Below the pieces are notes generated by a model. It saw only the letters and a list, made by a program, of their open reading frames with translations, had not been told where the DNA came from and did no database searches. Shown in pieces: positions 34,441 to 42,143 of a stretch of DNA of 64,000 nt. This stretch comes from Flavobacteriales bacterium UBA6693 (lineage in GTDB: Bacteria > Bacteroidota > Bacteroidia > Flavobacteriales > Weeksellaceae), in contig DKJL01000017.1 in NCBI GenBank assembly GCA_002454815.1, forward strand, positions 28,902-92,901, written 5' to 3'. The stretch's first letter is position 1, and each line of letters begins with the position of its first letter. Position numbers and translations under genes: made by a program.

Positions 34441-35301
34441 TTATTGTGCGTCGCGCCCAAGTTCATGGTATGCCAGCATTTTGTAGTACAGCTTGGCGGC
34501 CAGAAAAGCAGTAGGTTTCGGCATCGGCGAATCCATTAATTCAACAATGTCAAAAGCGACGACATTGCATTTTTCAAAAACTTTTCTCAGCAATTCCAGT
34601 GTCGGATACCACTGCAAACCACCTGGTTCGGGCGTTCCGGTAGAAGGCGCAATGGACGGATCGAACGCATCGAGATCGATAGTGATATAAACATTGCCGG
34701 AAACTTTTTCGAGCACATCGTCGATCCAGTGGGGATTTACCGCAATTTGGTGTGCCCAGAAGCACTGCTCTTTATTCACATATTCCATTTCCTCGATATC
34801 GCAGGAGCGAATGCCTACCTGAACAAGATTATGTTTTTGGCTGGCTTCAAAAACGGCGCACGCGTGATTGGAAGTGCTTCCATGAAAATCCGGACGCAAA
34901 TCGGTATGCGCGTCGAGTTGAAGCACCGTCAGGTCTTGATATTTTTCACCGACAGCGCGGATGGAACCTATGGACACGGAATGTTCGCCACCAAACAAGG
35001 TGAAAAGTTTTTTGTCGTGCGCCAGCAATTCCTTGGTTTTTTTATAAACCGCTTCGGTCATCGCTTCCGGGGAAGAATTTTCGGTGACGGATCCAGCAAG
35101 ATAAACGCCCTGCAGATAAGGTTCTGTACCGGTTTCGATGTCATACAATTCCATATTTTCCGAGGCGTCAAGAAACAGTTCCGGGCCTTTGTCGGCTCCT
35201 TTTCCCCAGGTTGAAGTTCCGTCGTAAGGTACGGTGACGAGCATTACTTTGGAGGTTTCCAGCTGTGCATTTTCTTCGGGAATCCCGGCGTAGGTCTGCA
35301 T
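34441..35301 (-). CDS. speB: Agmatinase
   Basis: A 286-residue manganese ureohydrolase that splits agmatine into putrescine and urea. Metal-site motifs are FGGEHSVSIG (about 103-112), LQLDAHTDLRPDFHGS (about 128-143) and ITIDLDAFDPSIAPSTGTPEPGG (about 206-228). Arginine decarboxylase, which makes agmatine, is encoded about 1.2 kb away on the same strand, so the two form a putrescine pathway. The motif set is that of agmatinase rather than arginase or formimidoylglutamase. Confidence 0.93.
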   Translation of the reverse strand: MQTYAGIPEENAQLETSKVMLVTVPYDGTSTWGKGADKGPELFLDASENMELYDIETGTEPYLQGVYLAGSVTENSSPEAMTEAVYKKTKELLAHDKKLFTLFGGEHSVSIGSIRAVGEKYQDLTVLQLDAHTDLRPDFHGSTSNHACAVFEASQKHNLVQVGIRSCDIEEMEYVNKEQCFWAHQIAVNPHWIDDVLEKVSGNVYITIDLDAFDPSIAPSTGTPEPGGLQWYPTLELLRKVFEKCNVVAFDIVELMDSPMPKPTAFLAAKLYYKMLAYHELGRDAQ

Positions 35302-35337
35302 TATTTTGAGATTTTAAGTTGTTAAAATAGTGAGCTT

Positions 35338-35345
35338 CAAAGATA
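35338..35345 (-). promoter_or_regulatory. -7 box of speB
   Basis: Reads TATCTTTG on the minus strand, a perfect TAnnTTTG, 36 bases before the speB ATG. It indicates that speB is transcribed on its own, apart from speA. Confidence 0.42.
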
Positions 35346-35499
35346 AAAATTTCATTCACAATTAAAGATTTCAGTAATCAGCATTTGAAAATTGATTTTA
35401 ATGAAATAAAGAAAATATTTTAGTTGTAAATATTAATATTAATTTTAACTTTATTAAATGTATATTTAACTTAATTAAATTTTAATCTTTGTTTGTCTC

Positions 35500-35769
35500 A
35501 TGAAGTTACCGATAATTTGCCCCAGTTGCGAAAGCTCCCTAAATGTAAGCGAAATGAAATGCAACCATTGCGATACACGGGTGAACGGAAATTATGATTT
35601 GCCGCTTTATCTGAAACTCAACCGTGCTGAGCAGGATTTTATTCTGGAATTTTTCCTTTCCAGCGGAAGCATCAAAGAAATGGCAAAGCAGGCAGGACTT
35701 TCTTATCCCACAATGCGAAATAAAATGGATGATCTCATCGAAAAAATTAACCACTTAAAAACACTGTGA
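35500..35769 (+). CDS. DUF2089 family protein
   Basis: An 89-residue protein with an N-terminal zinc ribbon (ICPSCESSLNVSEMKCNHCD, two CxxC pairs) followed by a helix-turn-helix-like segment (SGSIKEMAKQAGLSYPTMRNKMDDLIEKI), the layout of DUF2089. Such proteins look like small DNA-binding regulators. The stop codon is separated by one base from the next gene, a membrane protein, so both are translated together; the protein may regulate its own operon. Confidence 0.88.
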   Translation: MKLPIICPSCESSLNVSEMKCNHCDTRVNGNYDLPLYLKLNRAEQDFILEFFLSSGSIKEMAKQAGLSYPTMRNKMDDLIEKINHLKTL

Positions 35770-35770
35770 T

Positions 35771-36349
35771 ATGAAATGGAACTACTTTTTTAATCCGTTT
35801 TTAAAATTTTCCGAGAAATCTTTATTAATAGTTGGGTTACTGTCGATGATCGCGGGAAGCTTCTGCGGAACGTATTGTTCTGTTACTTACGACGGCCTTT
35901 TTTCGGTGCATTCCGCGCGGCGGACCTTCTTCGAATCTTTGCTGGAAAACACGGTTAATGTTTTGGTGGTCTTTGTTCTGCTGCTGATCTTAGGAAAAAT
36001 AATTAATTCAAAAACAAGAATAGTCGATATTCTCAACGTTTCCATCATTTATAGAATTCCGCTTTATATTTCAGGTTTTTTTGTGAATGTGCCGATTCTG
36101 ACGCGCGTTGCAGAAAAGATCGAAGCCAGCAAAGGCAACTTGGAAAATTTGAAATTCGAGCCGCTGGAATTAATCATGATTTCAGCACTTTCTTCAGTTT
36201 TGATCTTAATTCTGGTGTATGCAGTCGTGCTTCTAACCAATGGTTTCAGAACAGCGACGAACTTTAAAAAATGGCAGTATTATGTCGCATTTGCAGTCGT
36301 CCTGATTATCGGAGAAATTCTTTCTCAAACCATTATTCATAACATTTAA
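35771..36349 (+). CDS. Multi-pass membrane protein (YIP1-like) in the DUF2089 operon
   Basis: A 192-residue protein with about five transmembrane helices (for example LLIVGLLSMIAGSFCG, VNVLVVFVLLLILGKII, LILILVYAVVLLTNG). The layout and the central amphipathic loop recall YIP1-domain proteins, but no diagnostic motif was seen. It follows the DUF2089 gene by one base. A decayed third gene seems to have followed it. Confidence 0.7.
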   Translation: MKWNYFFNPFLKFSEKSLLIVGLLSMIAGSFCGTYCSVTYDGLFSVHSARRTFFESLLENTVNVLVVFVLLLILGKIINSKTRIVDILNVSIIYRIPLYISGFFVNVPILTRVAEKIEASKGNLENLKFEPLELIMISALSSVLILILVYAVVLLTNGFRTATNFKKWQYYVAFAVVLIIGEILSQTIIHNI

Positions 36350-36518
36350 CAAAAACCGTCGCGAACGCTAAACTGATTATCGATCGTTTTAAAAATGATG
36401 TTCAGGGAAAGCTGCTGGCCCGAACGTGGTTTGGATTCAAGAAAATATAGCCAACGTCCAGGCGGAAAAATTAACTGGATATTATCTCGAAAAACTAAGT
36501 TTCTGGCAAGGAAGTTAA
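36349..36518 (+). pseudogene. Frameshifted remnant of a third gene of the DUF2089 operon
   Basis: Directly after the membrane-protein stop codon one frame reads VANAKLIIDRFKNDVQGKLLA (36358-36420) and the next frame continues NVVWIQENIANVQAEKLTGY (from 36423) to a TAA at 36516. Joined, they look like an N-terminal DUF3887-type helical domain, which often precedes an alpha/beta hydrolase. No start codon or signal peptide is left. The assignment is tentative. Confidence 0.4.
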
Positions 36519-36525
36519 CGACTTG

Positions 36526-37917
36526 CTAATAGCCCAACAGTGAAAGTACTTCTTCCGGTTTTTGCTCTTCCCGGAAAACTTTGTACGTGAAGTTGCCTTC
36601 CTCATCTTTGTCAATGAGGATGTGCTTAGGCTGCGGCATCAGGCAGTGGTGCACACCGCCATAGCCGCCAATGGTTTCCTGGTAGGCGCCGGTGTGGAAA
36701 AAACCGATATAAAGAGGTTTTGTCTCGCTGAAAACCGGCAGATAAATCGCGTTGGTATGCTGCTCGGAATTGTAGTAATCATCGGAATCGCAGGTTAATC
36801 CACCCAGAAAAACACGTTCATACGTATCTTCCCAACGGTTGAGCGGAAGCATGATAAATTTCCGCGAAATGGCCCACGTGTCCGGCAGGGTGGTCATAAA
36901 TGAACTGTCAATCATGTTCCACTTTTCGCGGTCGTTCTGGCGTTTTTGGGAAATGATCTTATAGAGATGTCCGCCGCTTTCGCCCACGGTAAAACTGCCA
37001 AATTCGGTATAGATATTCGGTTCTTCGACGCCTTCTTCTTCACAGAATTTTTTGATTTGTGAAACAATTTCGTTCACCATATATTGATAATCGTAATCGA
37101 AATTCAAAGAGGTTTTAATCGGAAACCCGCCGCCGATATTAAGCGAATCCACTTCCGGAGCAATTTTTTTCAGGCGCGCATACACACGGAGGCATTTGTA
37201 GAGTTCATTCCAGTAATACGCCGTATCCTTAATGCCTGTGTTGATGAAGAAGTGCAGCATCTTCAGGCGTGCATTGGGATGTTCAGCAATTTTTTGGCTG
37301 TAATATGGAATGATATCTTTATAGCCAATGCCGAGTCTTGAGGTGTAAAATTCGAATTTTGGTTCTTCCTCGGACGCGATGCGGATGCCGATATTGAAGT
37401 TGGTATCGATGCTCTCGGTAAGTTTATCCAGCTCTCGATAGTTATCCAGCACCGGGATAATATTTTCGAAACCACTGTTGATCATTTGGGAGATTTTGGC
37501 CAGATAATCATCGGTTTTAAATCCGTTGCAGACTACTTCCACTTCTTTGCCGTAATTTCCTTTTTCGTACAAAGCGCGCACGATATCCATATCATAGGCC
37601 GATGAGGTTTCCAGCGAAATGTCGTTTTTCAGTGCCTCTTCCACGACAAACGCAAACTGGCTGGATTTCGTGCAGTAGCAATAGCGGTAGCCCTTTTTGT
37701 ACTCGTTTTTTTCGATGGCTTCTTTGAACCAGGCTTTGGCGCGCTGGATGTTCATCGAAATTTTTGGCAGATAATTAAACTTCAGCGGTGTCCCAAACTT
37801 TTCTACTACTTCCATCAGCGGGATGTCGTGAAATTGAAGTGTATTGTCCGCTACGTTGAATTCTTCGGTCGGAAAATACAGGGTTTGGTCGATAAGTTCT
37901 GAATATTTAATTTTCAT
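36526..37917 (-). CDS. Arginine decarboxylase, type III PLP-dependent (SpeA-like)
   Basis: A 463-residue TIM-barrel PLP enzyme related to diaminopimelate and arginine decarboxylases; it should make agmatine from arginine. The PLP Lys is probably in YRYCYCTKSSQFAFV (about residue 84), with LNIGGGFPIKTSL (about 260-272) binding the phosphate and the late CDSDDYYN segment giving the partner-subunit Cys and Asp. It is shorter than E. coli SpeA and is the form common in Bacteroidota. Agmatinase nearby supports the assignment. A CAACTTTG box (37957-37950) is a likely -7 element. Confidence 0.87.
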   Translation of the reverse strand: MKIKYSELIDQTLYFPTEEFNVADNTLQFHDIPLMEVVEKFGTPLKFNYLPKISMNIQRAKAWFKEAIEKNEYKKGYRYCYCTKSSQFAFVVEEALKNDISLETSSAYDMDIVRALYEKGNYGKEVEVVCNGFKTDDYLAKISQMINSGFENIIPVLDNYRELDKLTESIDTNFNIGIRIASEEEPKFEFYTSRLGIGYKDIIPYYSQKIAEHPNARLKMLHFFINTGIKDTAYYWNELYKCLRVYARLKKIAPEVDSLNIGGGFPIKTSLNFDYDYQYMVNEIVSQIKKFCEEEGVEEPNIYTEFGSFTVGESGGHLYKIISQKRQNDREKWNMIDSSFMTTLPDTWAISRKFIMLPLNRWEDTYERVFLGGLTCDSDDYYNSEQHTNAIYLPVFSETKPLYIGFFHTGAYQETIGGYGGVHHCLMPQPKHILIDKDEEGNFTYKVFREEQKPEEVLSLLGY

Positions 37918-37980
37918 TTTAAGGCTGACGTTGTACTGTTAATAAAGTGCAAAGTTGAGAAAAAAAGTTGGGTTTGTATT

Positions 37981-38619
37981 TTAAAAAGCTGTTAAACTTC
38001 TGTGGCCCACAAAGACAATCAGGTTTCCGTCGGAAAAAGAAATACTTACCTCGTCGTCCGAGGCGATGTTCCGCGTTCCGATACGGCCCGTCAGATCCAG
38101 TGTTTCCTGTTTTAATGGCCATTTCAGTCCCGTAGTTGAAACATTGGTTGCAGTGGGGAAAGGAAACAACGAAACGAGACGGTCCTTCATTTTTTTTAAA
38201 ACTAAATGTTTCGGTGCGAAAAAATAACGTGACGTTTCATCATAAAAATTCAGCGTTATCAGCGGAGTGAATTGTAATGCGACCGTCAGATTTCCCAGAA
38301 AATGATCCATCTCACCGCCGGAACCGCCGTACACGTCCACCGCAGTCACGCCGCGTTCCGTCAGAATTTCCAAAGCCTTCTCAAAATCAGTCTTATCCTG
38401 ATCGGGCGTATAGATGAATTTTTCTTCGTACAGATCCGCTTCCAGGCGCGTACGCGAATCGAAGTCACCGGAAATGAAATCGAGTTCCGCTAAAGGAAAG
38501 TGCATTTTTTTTAAATAATTAAAAGCTCCGTCCGTGCAGGCGACAAGTGCATAATCAGAAGAATCGGGCAATACGCGCGGTGGCACACCGTTGATGAAGA
38601 GCAGCGCTTTACCGGTCAT
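37981..38619 (-). CDS. Thiamine pyrophosphokinase
   Basis: A 212-residue enzyme that makes thiamine diphosphate from thiamine and ATP. DGAFNYL, SGDFDSR (about 50-56) and the DQDKTDFEKALEIL motif (about 73-86) are the substrate and magnesium-binding signatures of the family, and a C-terminal beta-sandwich follows. The ATG at 38619 overlaps the end of the upstream adenosyltransferase by 11 bases and is preferred to a start at 38673, which would overlap by 65. Other thiamine genes are not nearby. Confidence 0.9.
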   Translation of the reverse strand: MTGKALLFINGVPPRVLPDSSDYALVACTDGAFNYLKKMHFPLAELDFISGDFDSRTRLEADLYEEKFIYTPDQDKTDFEKALEILTERGVTAVDVYGGSGGEMDHFLGNLTVALQFTPLITLNFYDETSRYFFAPKHLVLKKMKDRLVSLFPFPTATNVSTTGLKWPLKQETLDLTGRIGTRNIASDDEVSISFSDGNLIVFVGHRSLTAF

Positions 38620-39178
38620 TGGGATTCCAGAATTCTTCAGCTTCACCGTGCAGTTTGGAAATATGACGGGCAAGTACGAAAAGATAATCCGACAGTCGGT
38701 TCAGGTATTTCAAAAGTTCCGGGCGCACTTCTTCGGTTTCATTTAAAAATACCAGGCTGCGTTCTGCACGTCGGCAAACGGTGCGGCAAACATGCAGCGC
38801 CGTGGCAGACCTCCCGCCGCCAGGCAGAATAAAGTATTGTAACGGGGCGAGGCCTTCTTCCATTTGGTCCATCCAGTTTTCGAGTTCTTCGATTTCCTGC
38901 TCTGTGATCATCAGCGCCAGACGCGATTTTCCGTTTGCCAGCGTAAGCTTGTCGGTCGGTGTAGCAGACTCCGAACCGAGTGTGAAAAGATCAAACTGAA
39001 TTTTTTTCAGTTGTGACAAAATGGTTTCGTCCTTTATTTCACTTTTAGCCACGCCCATAAATGCATTCAGCTCGTCGATGGTTCCGTATGCTTCAACGCG
39101 TGCGGAGGCTTTGGAGACGCGCGTTCCGCCGTAGAGCGCGGTTTGGCCTTTGTCGCCTGTTTTGGTGTAAATTTTCAT
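38609..39178 (-). CDS. PduO-type cob(I)alamin adenosyltransferase
   Basis: Transfers adenosyl from ATP to cob(I)alamin to make adenosylcobalamin. The 189-residue helical protein starts KIYTKTGDKGQTALYGGTRVSK, the ATP-binding loop of the PduO family, and has VCRTVCRRAERSLVFL and LSDYLFVLAR in the C-terminal part. No cobalamin synthesis genes are near, which fits a salvage role. Its end overlaps the thiamine pyrophosphokinase start, so the two are probably one transcript. Confidence 0.94.
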   Translation of the reverse strand: MKIYTKTGDKGQTALYGGTRVSKASARVEAYGTIDELNAFMGVAKSEIKDETILSQLKKIQFDLFTLGSESATPTDKLTLANGKSRLALMITEQEIEELENWMDQMEEGLAPLQYFILPGGGRSATALHVCRTVCRRAERSLVFLNETEEVRPELLKYLNRLSDYLFVLARHISKLHGEAEEFWNPNDR

Positions 39179-39328
39179 TGCCTTTCTTTGAGGTAAATTT
39201 AATGATTTTAAAACGGTTCGTGCATTTGCTTGAGTTTTAAGCTTTTGAAACTTTAAATCAATTTATTGACTTTTGTAGTAACTCTTTGCGCTATATTATC
39301 CGATCGGTAGAAAAGCGGCAGTTGATAG

Positions 39329-39605
39329 TTATTTAACTATAAAAATATTATTTGCTTTAATGAAAAATCGGTTAGTTTACCGAAATTCCGCAACGACAAT
39401 AAAGTCGGTACATGGATTTACCGGATCTCTACAAAACTGCTGAAAGCTACGGAATTATGGAAAATAGTTTTGGTTTTCGTCATTACCTACGCTTGGATGT
39501 TTTTCGCCTATTTTTATCTTAGTGAACGTGAAATTAAAAAAACAGGATGCGAAAATAGACGCTATTATTTCGGAAGTGAAAAAACTTGAAATTCAATTTC
39601 AGTGA
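39329..39605 (+). pseudogene. Decayed ECF sigma factor fused to remnants of its partner membrane gene
   Basis: From 39362 a frame reads EKSVSLPKFRNDNKVGTWIY then RIST, closely matching sigma-70 region 2 of ECF sigma factors (the KFR...TWLYRI motif). It then runs directly into a transmembrane segment (ELWKIVLVFVITYAWMFFAY) as in the small membrane protein usually encoded after such a sigma gene. A further frameshift leads to KLKKQDAKIDAIISEVKKLE and a TGA at 39603. No start codon. This appears to be an internal deletion joining two genes, followed by decay. Confidence 0.55.
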
Positions 39606-39638
39606 ACAATAATCGGGAAAGGGGAAGTTTCCTGTTTT

Positions 39639-40478
39639 CTATAATTGGTCAAGAATGACATGCCACAGATTCCGGTTGTAGCTCCTGAAAAAATTGATAT
39701 GACCGATTACTCCCTTATCAGATTCGGAAACTTTGAGTTCGCGGTAGTTTTTCTTTAAGTTTGGATAAACTTTATTCATCAGGCTTTCTATTCCCTTCAT
39801 CGTAACCCACGGATCGTCTTCTGCATAAAATATCTTGGTTTTTTGGTTTAATGTTTTCGAGTAATCATTCCTGATTTTTTCGAAAAGTCTGCCGGTTGAT
39901 TTTTTGTGAAGAATGAGTGTACGCCAGTCGAACGCAACACCTTTGGGCAATGATTCGCCGATACCAAACCACTGTGCCGGAAAATAACCAAAAACTGAGG
40001 TAGTGAGTGGAACCGCAAGACCGAAACCCAATATTCCCATGGCAGCAGTTGCAAGACGCAGATTGCCAACGTAAGCATCTTGTGTAGCGATAAAAATGAA
40101 AGATTCGAAAAGGGTACCATCCGGATTCATGCCCAAAATCAGGGCGCCTACAGAGTGACCGATACAAAACTTATTGTAATTCGGATAGTTAACGTGAATA
40201 TAGTTCGTCACCGCTTTAAAATCTTCGGTTCCCCATACTCGCATCGACGCCTGGAAACCGCGCATCTGTTTGGGTTTGGATTCACCGATACCACGATAAT
40301 CGTAGGTAAGGACAGTATAACCATAGTCGCGAAGGTAATTTGCAAAAGAAAAATACAGCTGCTGCTTGACGCCGGTCGCCGAGTTGATGACGACCAGTTT
40401 TCCATTCGGTCTCTCAGGTTCGAAAATTTTTGCAGAAAGAAGGATGCCGTCCGCGGTTTTTAGTTGAAGTGCTTTCAT
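39639..40478 (-). CDS. Alpha/beta-fold hydrolase
   Basis: A 279-residue serine-hydrolase-fold protein. The N-terminal part LKTADGILLSAKIFEP is followed by the oxyanion-hole region VVINSATGVKQQLYFSFANYL, the TYDYRGIGES motif (about 58-67) and the nucleophile elbow, which reads IGHSVGAL (about 107-114). A late Asp lies in FYAEDDPWV (about 218-226) and a His near GHINFF (about 260). The combination fits small esterases or lipases of the YheT/BioH type; the substrate is not known. It stands alone after the rbsK terminator. Confidence 0.82.
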   Translation of the reverse strand: MKALQLKTADGILLSAKIFEPERPNGKLVVINSATGVKQQLYFSFANYLRDYGYTVLTYDYRGIGESKPKQMRGFQASMRVWGTEDFKAVTNYIHVNYPNYNKFCIGHSVGALILGMNPDGTLFESFIFIATQDAYVGNLRLATAAMGILGFGLAVPLTTSVFGYFPAQWFGIGESLPKGVAFDWRTLILHKKSTGRLFEKIRNDYSKTLNQKTKIFYAEDDPWVTMKGIESLMNKVYPNLKKNYRELKVSESDKGVIGHINFFRSYNRNLWHVILDQL

Positions 40479-40480
40479 TT

Positions 40481-40509
40481 AAATAAAAAATCCACCAGTG
40501 AAAAGTGGA
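40481..40509 (-). terminator. Terminator of the valS-DUF4241-rbsK operon
   Basis: TCCAC (40491-40495) pairs with GTGGA (40505-40509); on the minus strand the hairpin is followed by TTTTTTATTT. It separates rbsK from the downstream hydrolase. Confidence 0.65.
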
Positions 40510-40571
40510 ATTGTCTTTAAGGTAAAATATTTGTTGTCGTTTATGATTTTAATTTAGAAAAAAGCAATCGT

Positions 40572-41465
40572 TTAAGGATTCAAAATGTCTTTTAAATAAG
40601 GAAGACCACTTTGCGAACCACGGTTTTTGGTCACTTTTAAAGAAACGTCGTTACCGAATTTCACACAATCGTCGACCGTGTTTCCGTGGCAAAAAGCAAT
40701 GGCAAAGCCAGCTGCAAATGCATCGCCCATCCCCATTTTGTGGAGTACAGAATCGTGATCATTGCGGTAATATTTCATTTCCTGGCCGTTAAAATAAGTC
40801 GTGGAGTTGGTGTCATCGCGCACGAACAATTTGTTCGGATAACGGCGCAGAATTTCTTCGCGCGGCTCATCGCCGAAAATAATGGAAAGTTCATTGCTTT
40901 TGGCGACAATAAACGCCGCGTTCTCAATTACCTGCGGTGCCAGTTTCCGGGCCGGTGAGGCATAAATACCGGTAGGTTTGCCGTGGGAAGCAGCCAGTGC
41001 AGAGGTGTATTCCACCACATCCATCGGGATTTCAAGTTGCAAAAGAACGAGATTTGCCGTTGCAAAAAGACGCTCGGCTTCAGCAACATGAGCCGGTTTC
41101 AAATAAGAATTGGACGCCGGAACCACTACGATTGAATTCACTCCTTTCGCAGCGATGACATAAGCAGTCCCACTGGGAACATCTTCTACCTCAGCGACAT
41201 GTTCGACGTTTACGTTTTCTTCTTTCAGATTATGCAGAATTTGCTGCCCAAAGGAATCCACGCCCACGGCACCGATAAAATAAACATTAGCTCCGAGACG
41301 CGCAGTTGCTACGGCCTGATTGGCGCCTTTGCCACCAAAAAAACTTTCGGACTTTTCGGCCATTACCGTTTCGTTGGGTTGCGGAGAATTCTGCGTATTG
41401 AGCACAAGATCTATCGACGAACTGCCGACGACGATAATAAGAGGTTGCTCCGGAGTGATTTTCAT
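40572..41465 (-). CDS. rbsK: Ribokinase
   Basis: A 297-residue PfkB-family sugar kinase that phosphorylates ribose at C5. The N-terminal substrate motif FFGGKGANQAVATARLGA (about 43-60) and the catalytic MGMGDAFAAGFAIAF (about 244-258, with the base Asp) are those of ribokinase. No ribose transporter or isomerase is adjacent. It is the third gene of the valS-DUF4241-rbsK run, 42 bases after DUF4241. Confidence 0.9.
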   Translation of the reverse strand: MKITPEQPLIIVVGSSSIDLVLNTQNSPQPNETVMAEKSESFFGGKGANQAVATARLGANVYFIGAVGVDSFGQQILHNLKEENVNVEHVAEVEDVPSGTAYVIAAKGVNSIVVVPASNSYLKPAHVAEAERLFATANLVLLQLEIPMDVVEYTSALAASHGKPTGIYASPARKLAPQVIENAAFIVAKSNELSIIFGDEPREEILRRYPNKLFVRDDTNSTTYFNGQEMKYYRNDHDSVLHKMGMGDAFAAGFAIAFCHGNTVDDCVKFGNDVSLKVTKNRGSQSGLPYLKDILNP

Positions 41466-41507
41466 TTTTGTTTAAACTTTACTTAAATGATCTTTAAATA
41501 CTTTGGT

Positions 41508-42143
41508 TTAAATGATTTCAATAAATTCTACAATAGCTTTCACCGGTTGCTTTTCTGCATCAAGTGCCAGATAGGTAGCATAAAAACCTTCGCCGTAGCC
41601 GGTTTCGAAAGCGAAAAGATTGCCTGGTTTTTCTTCGTCCGGCCGCAAAAACGCAAACTGGTCAATGGCTCCGTCCTCATCGAAAAAATGCTCATGAAAA
41701 AACTCTTCATAAATGCCCATAAAATCAGCGCCTTTACGATGAAATAACTGTTGTTCCAGCTCATTAAGGTTTTTCTGTGTTTGTACATCCATGATGCAGC
41801 CCATGCCGCTTTCTACCGGAAAGCCATAAATTTCGCCATCCTGCAAATCGCCGATTTGCTGACCTTCTGTAGTCGCCATTATCCATTCTGCCGCCTGCTT
41901 TATGCTAAAAACAAGTTCCACGTACGCAACGCAGTTGGTATCGCGCTCTTTATGCACAATAACGCGGAAATCTCCGACAGGAAATGTGGTGCTGAACGCC
42001 GGCATCTCTGATGTCACCAAGGGATCGCAGACCACCAGTTGTCCGGTGGGCAGGTGGATGGTGCCCGCTTCGAAGGACTCGATCAAAGCATGTTCGACAA
42101 AGTCTTTCGAGAAGAGCTTCTTAATATTTTCAACGTGCGTCAT
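41508..42143 (-). CDS. DUF4241 family protein
   Basis: A 211-residue soluble protein. GTIHLPTGQLVVCDPLV (about 27-43) and FPVGDFRVIVHKERD near residue 55, and the GMGCIMDVQT segment, match DUF4241, a family of unknown function found in bacteria and sometimes in toxin-immunity neighbourhoods. Here it overlaps the end of valS by 4 bases (ATGA), so it is translated with it. No toxin gene is nearby. Confidence 0.82.
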   Translation of the reverse strand: MTHVENIKKLFSKDFVEHALIESFEAGTIHLPTGQLVVCDPLVTSEMPAFSTTFPVGDFRVIVHKERDTNCVAYVELVFSIKQAAEWIMATTEGQQIGDLQDGEIYGFPVESGMGCIMDVQTQKNLNELEQQLFHRKGADFMGIYEEFFHEHFFDEDGAIDQFAFLRPDEEKPGNLFAFETGYGEGFYATYLALDAEKQPVKAIVEFIEII

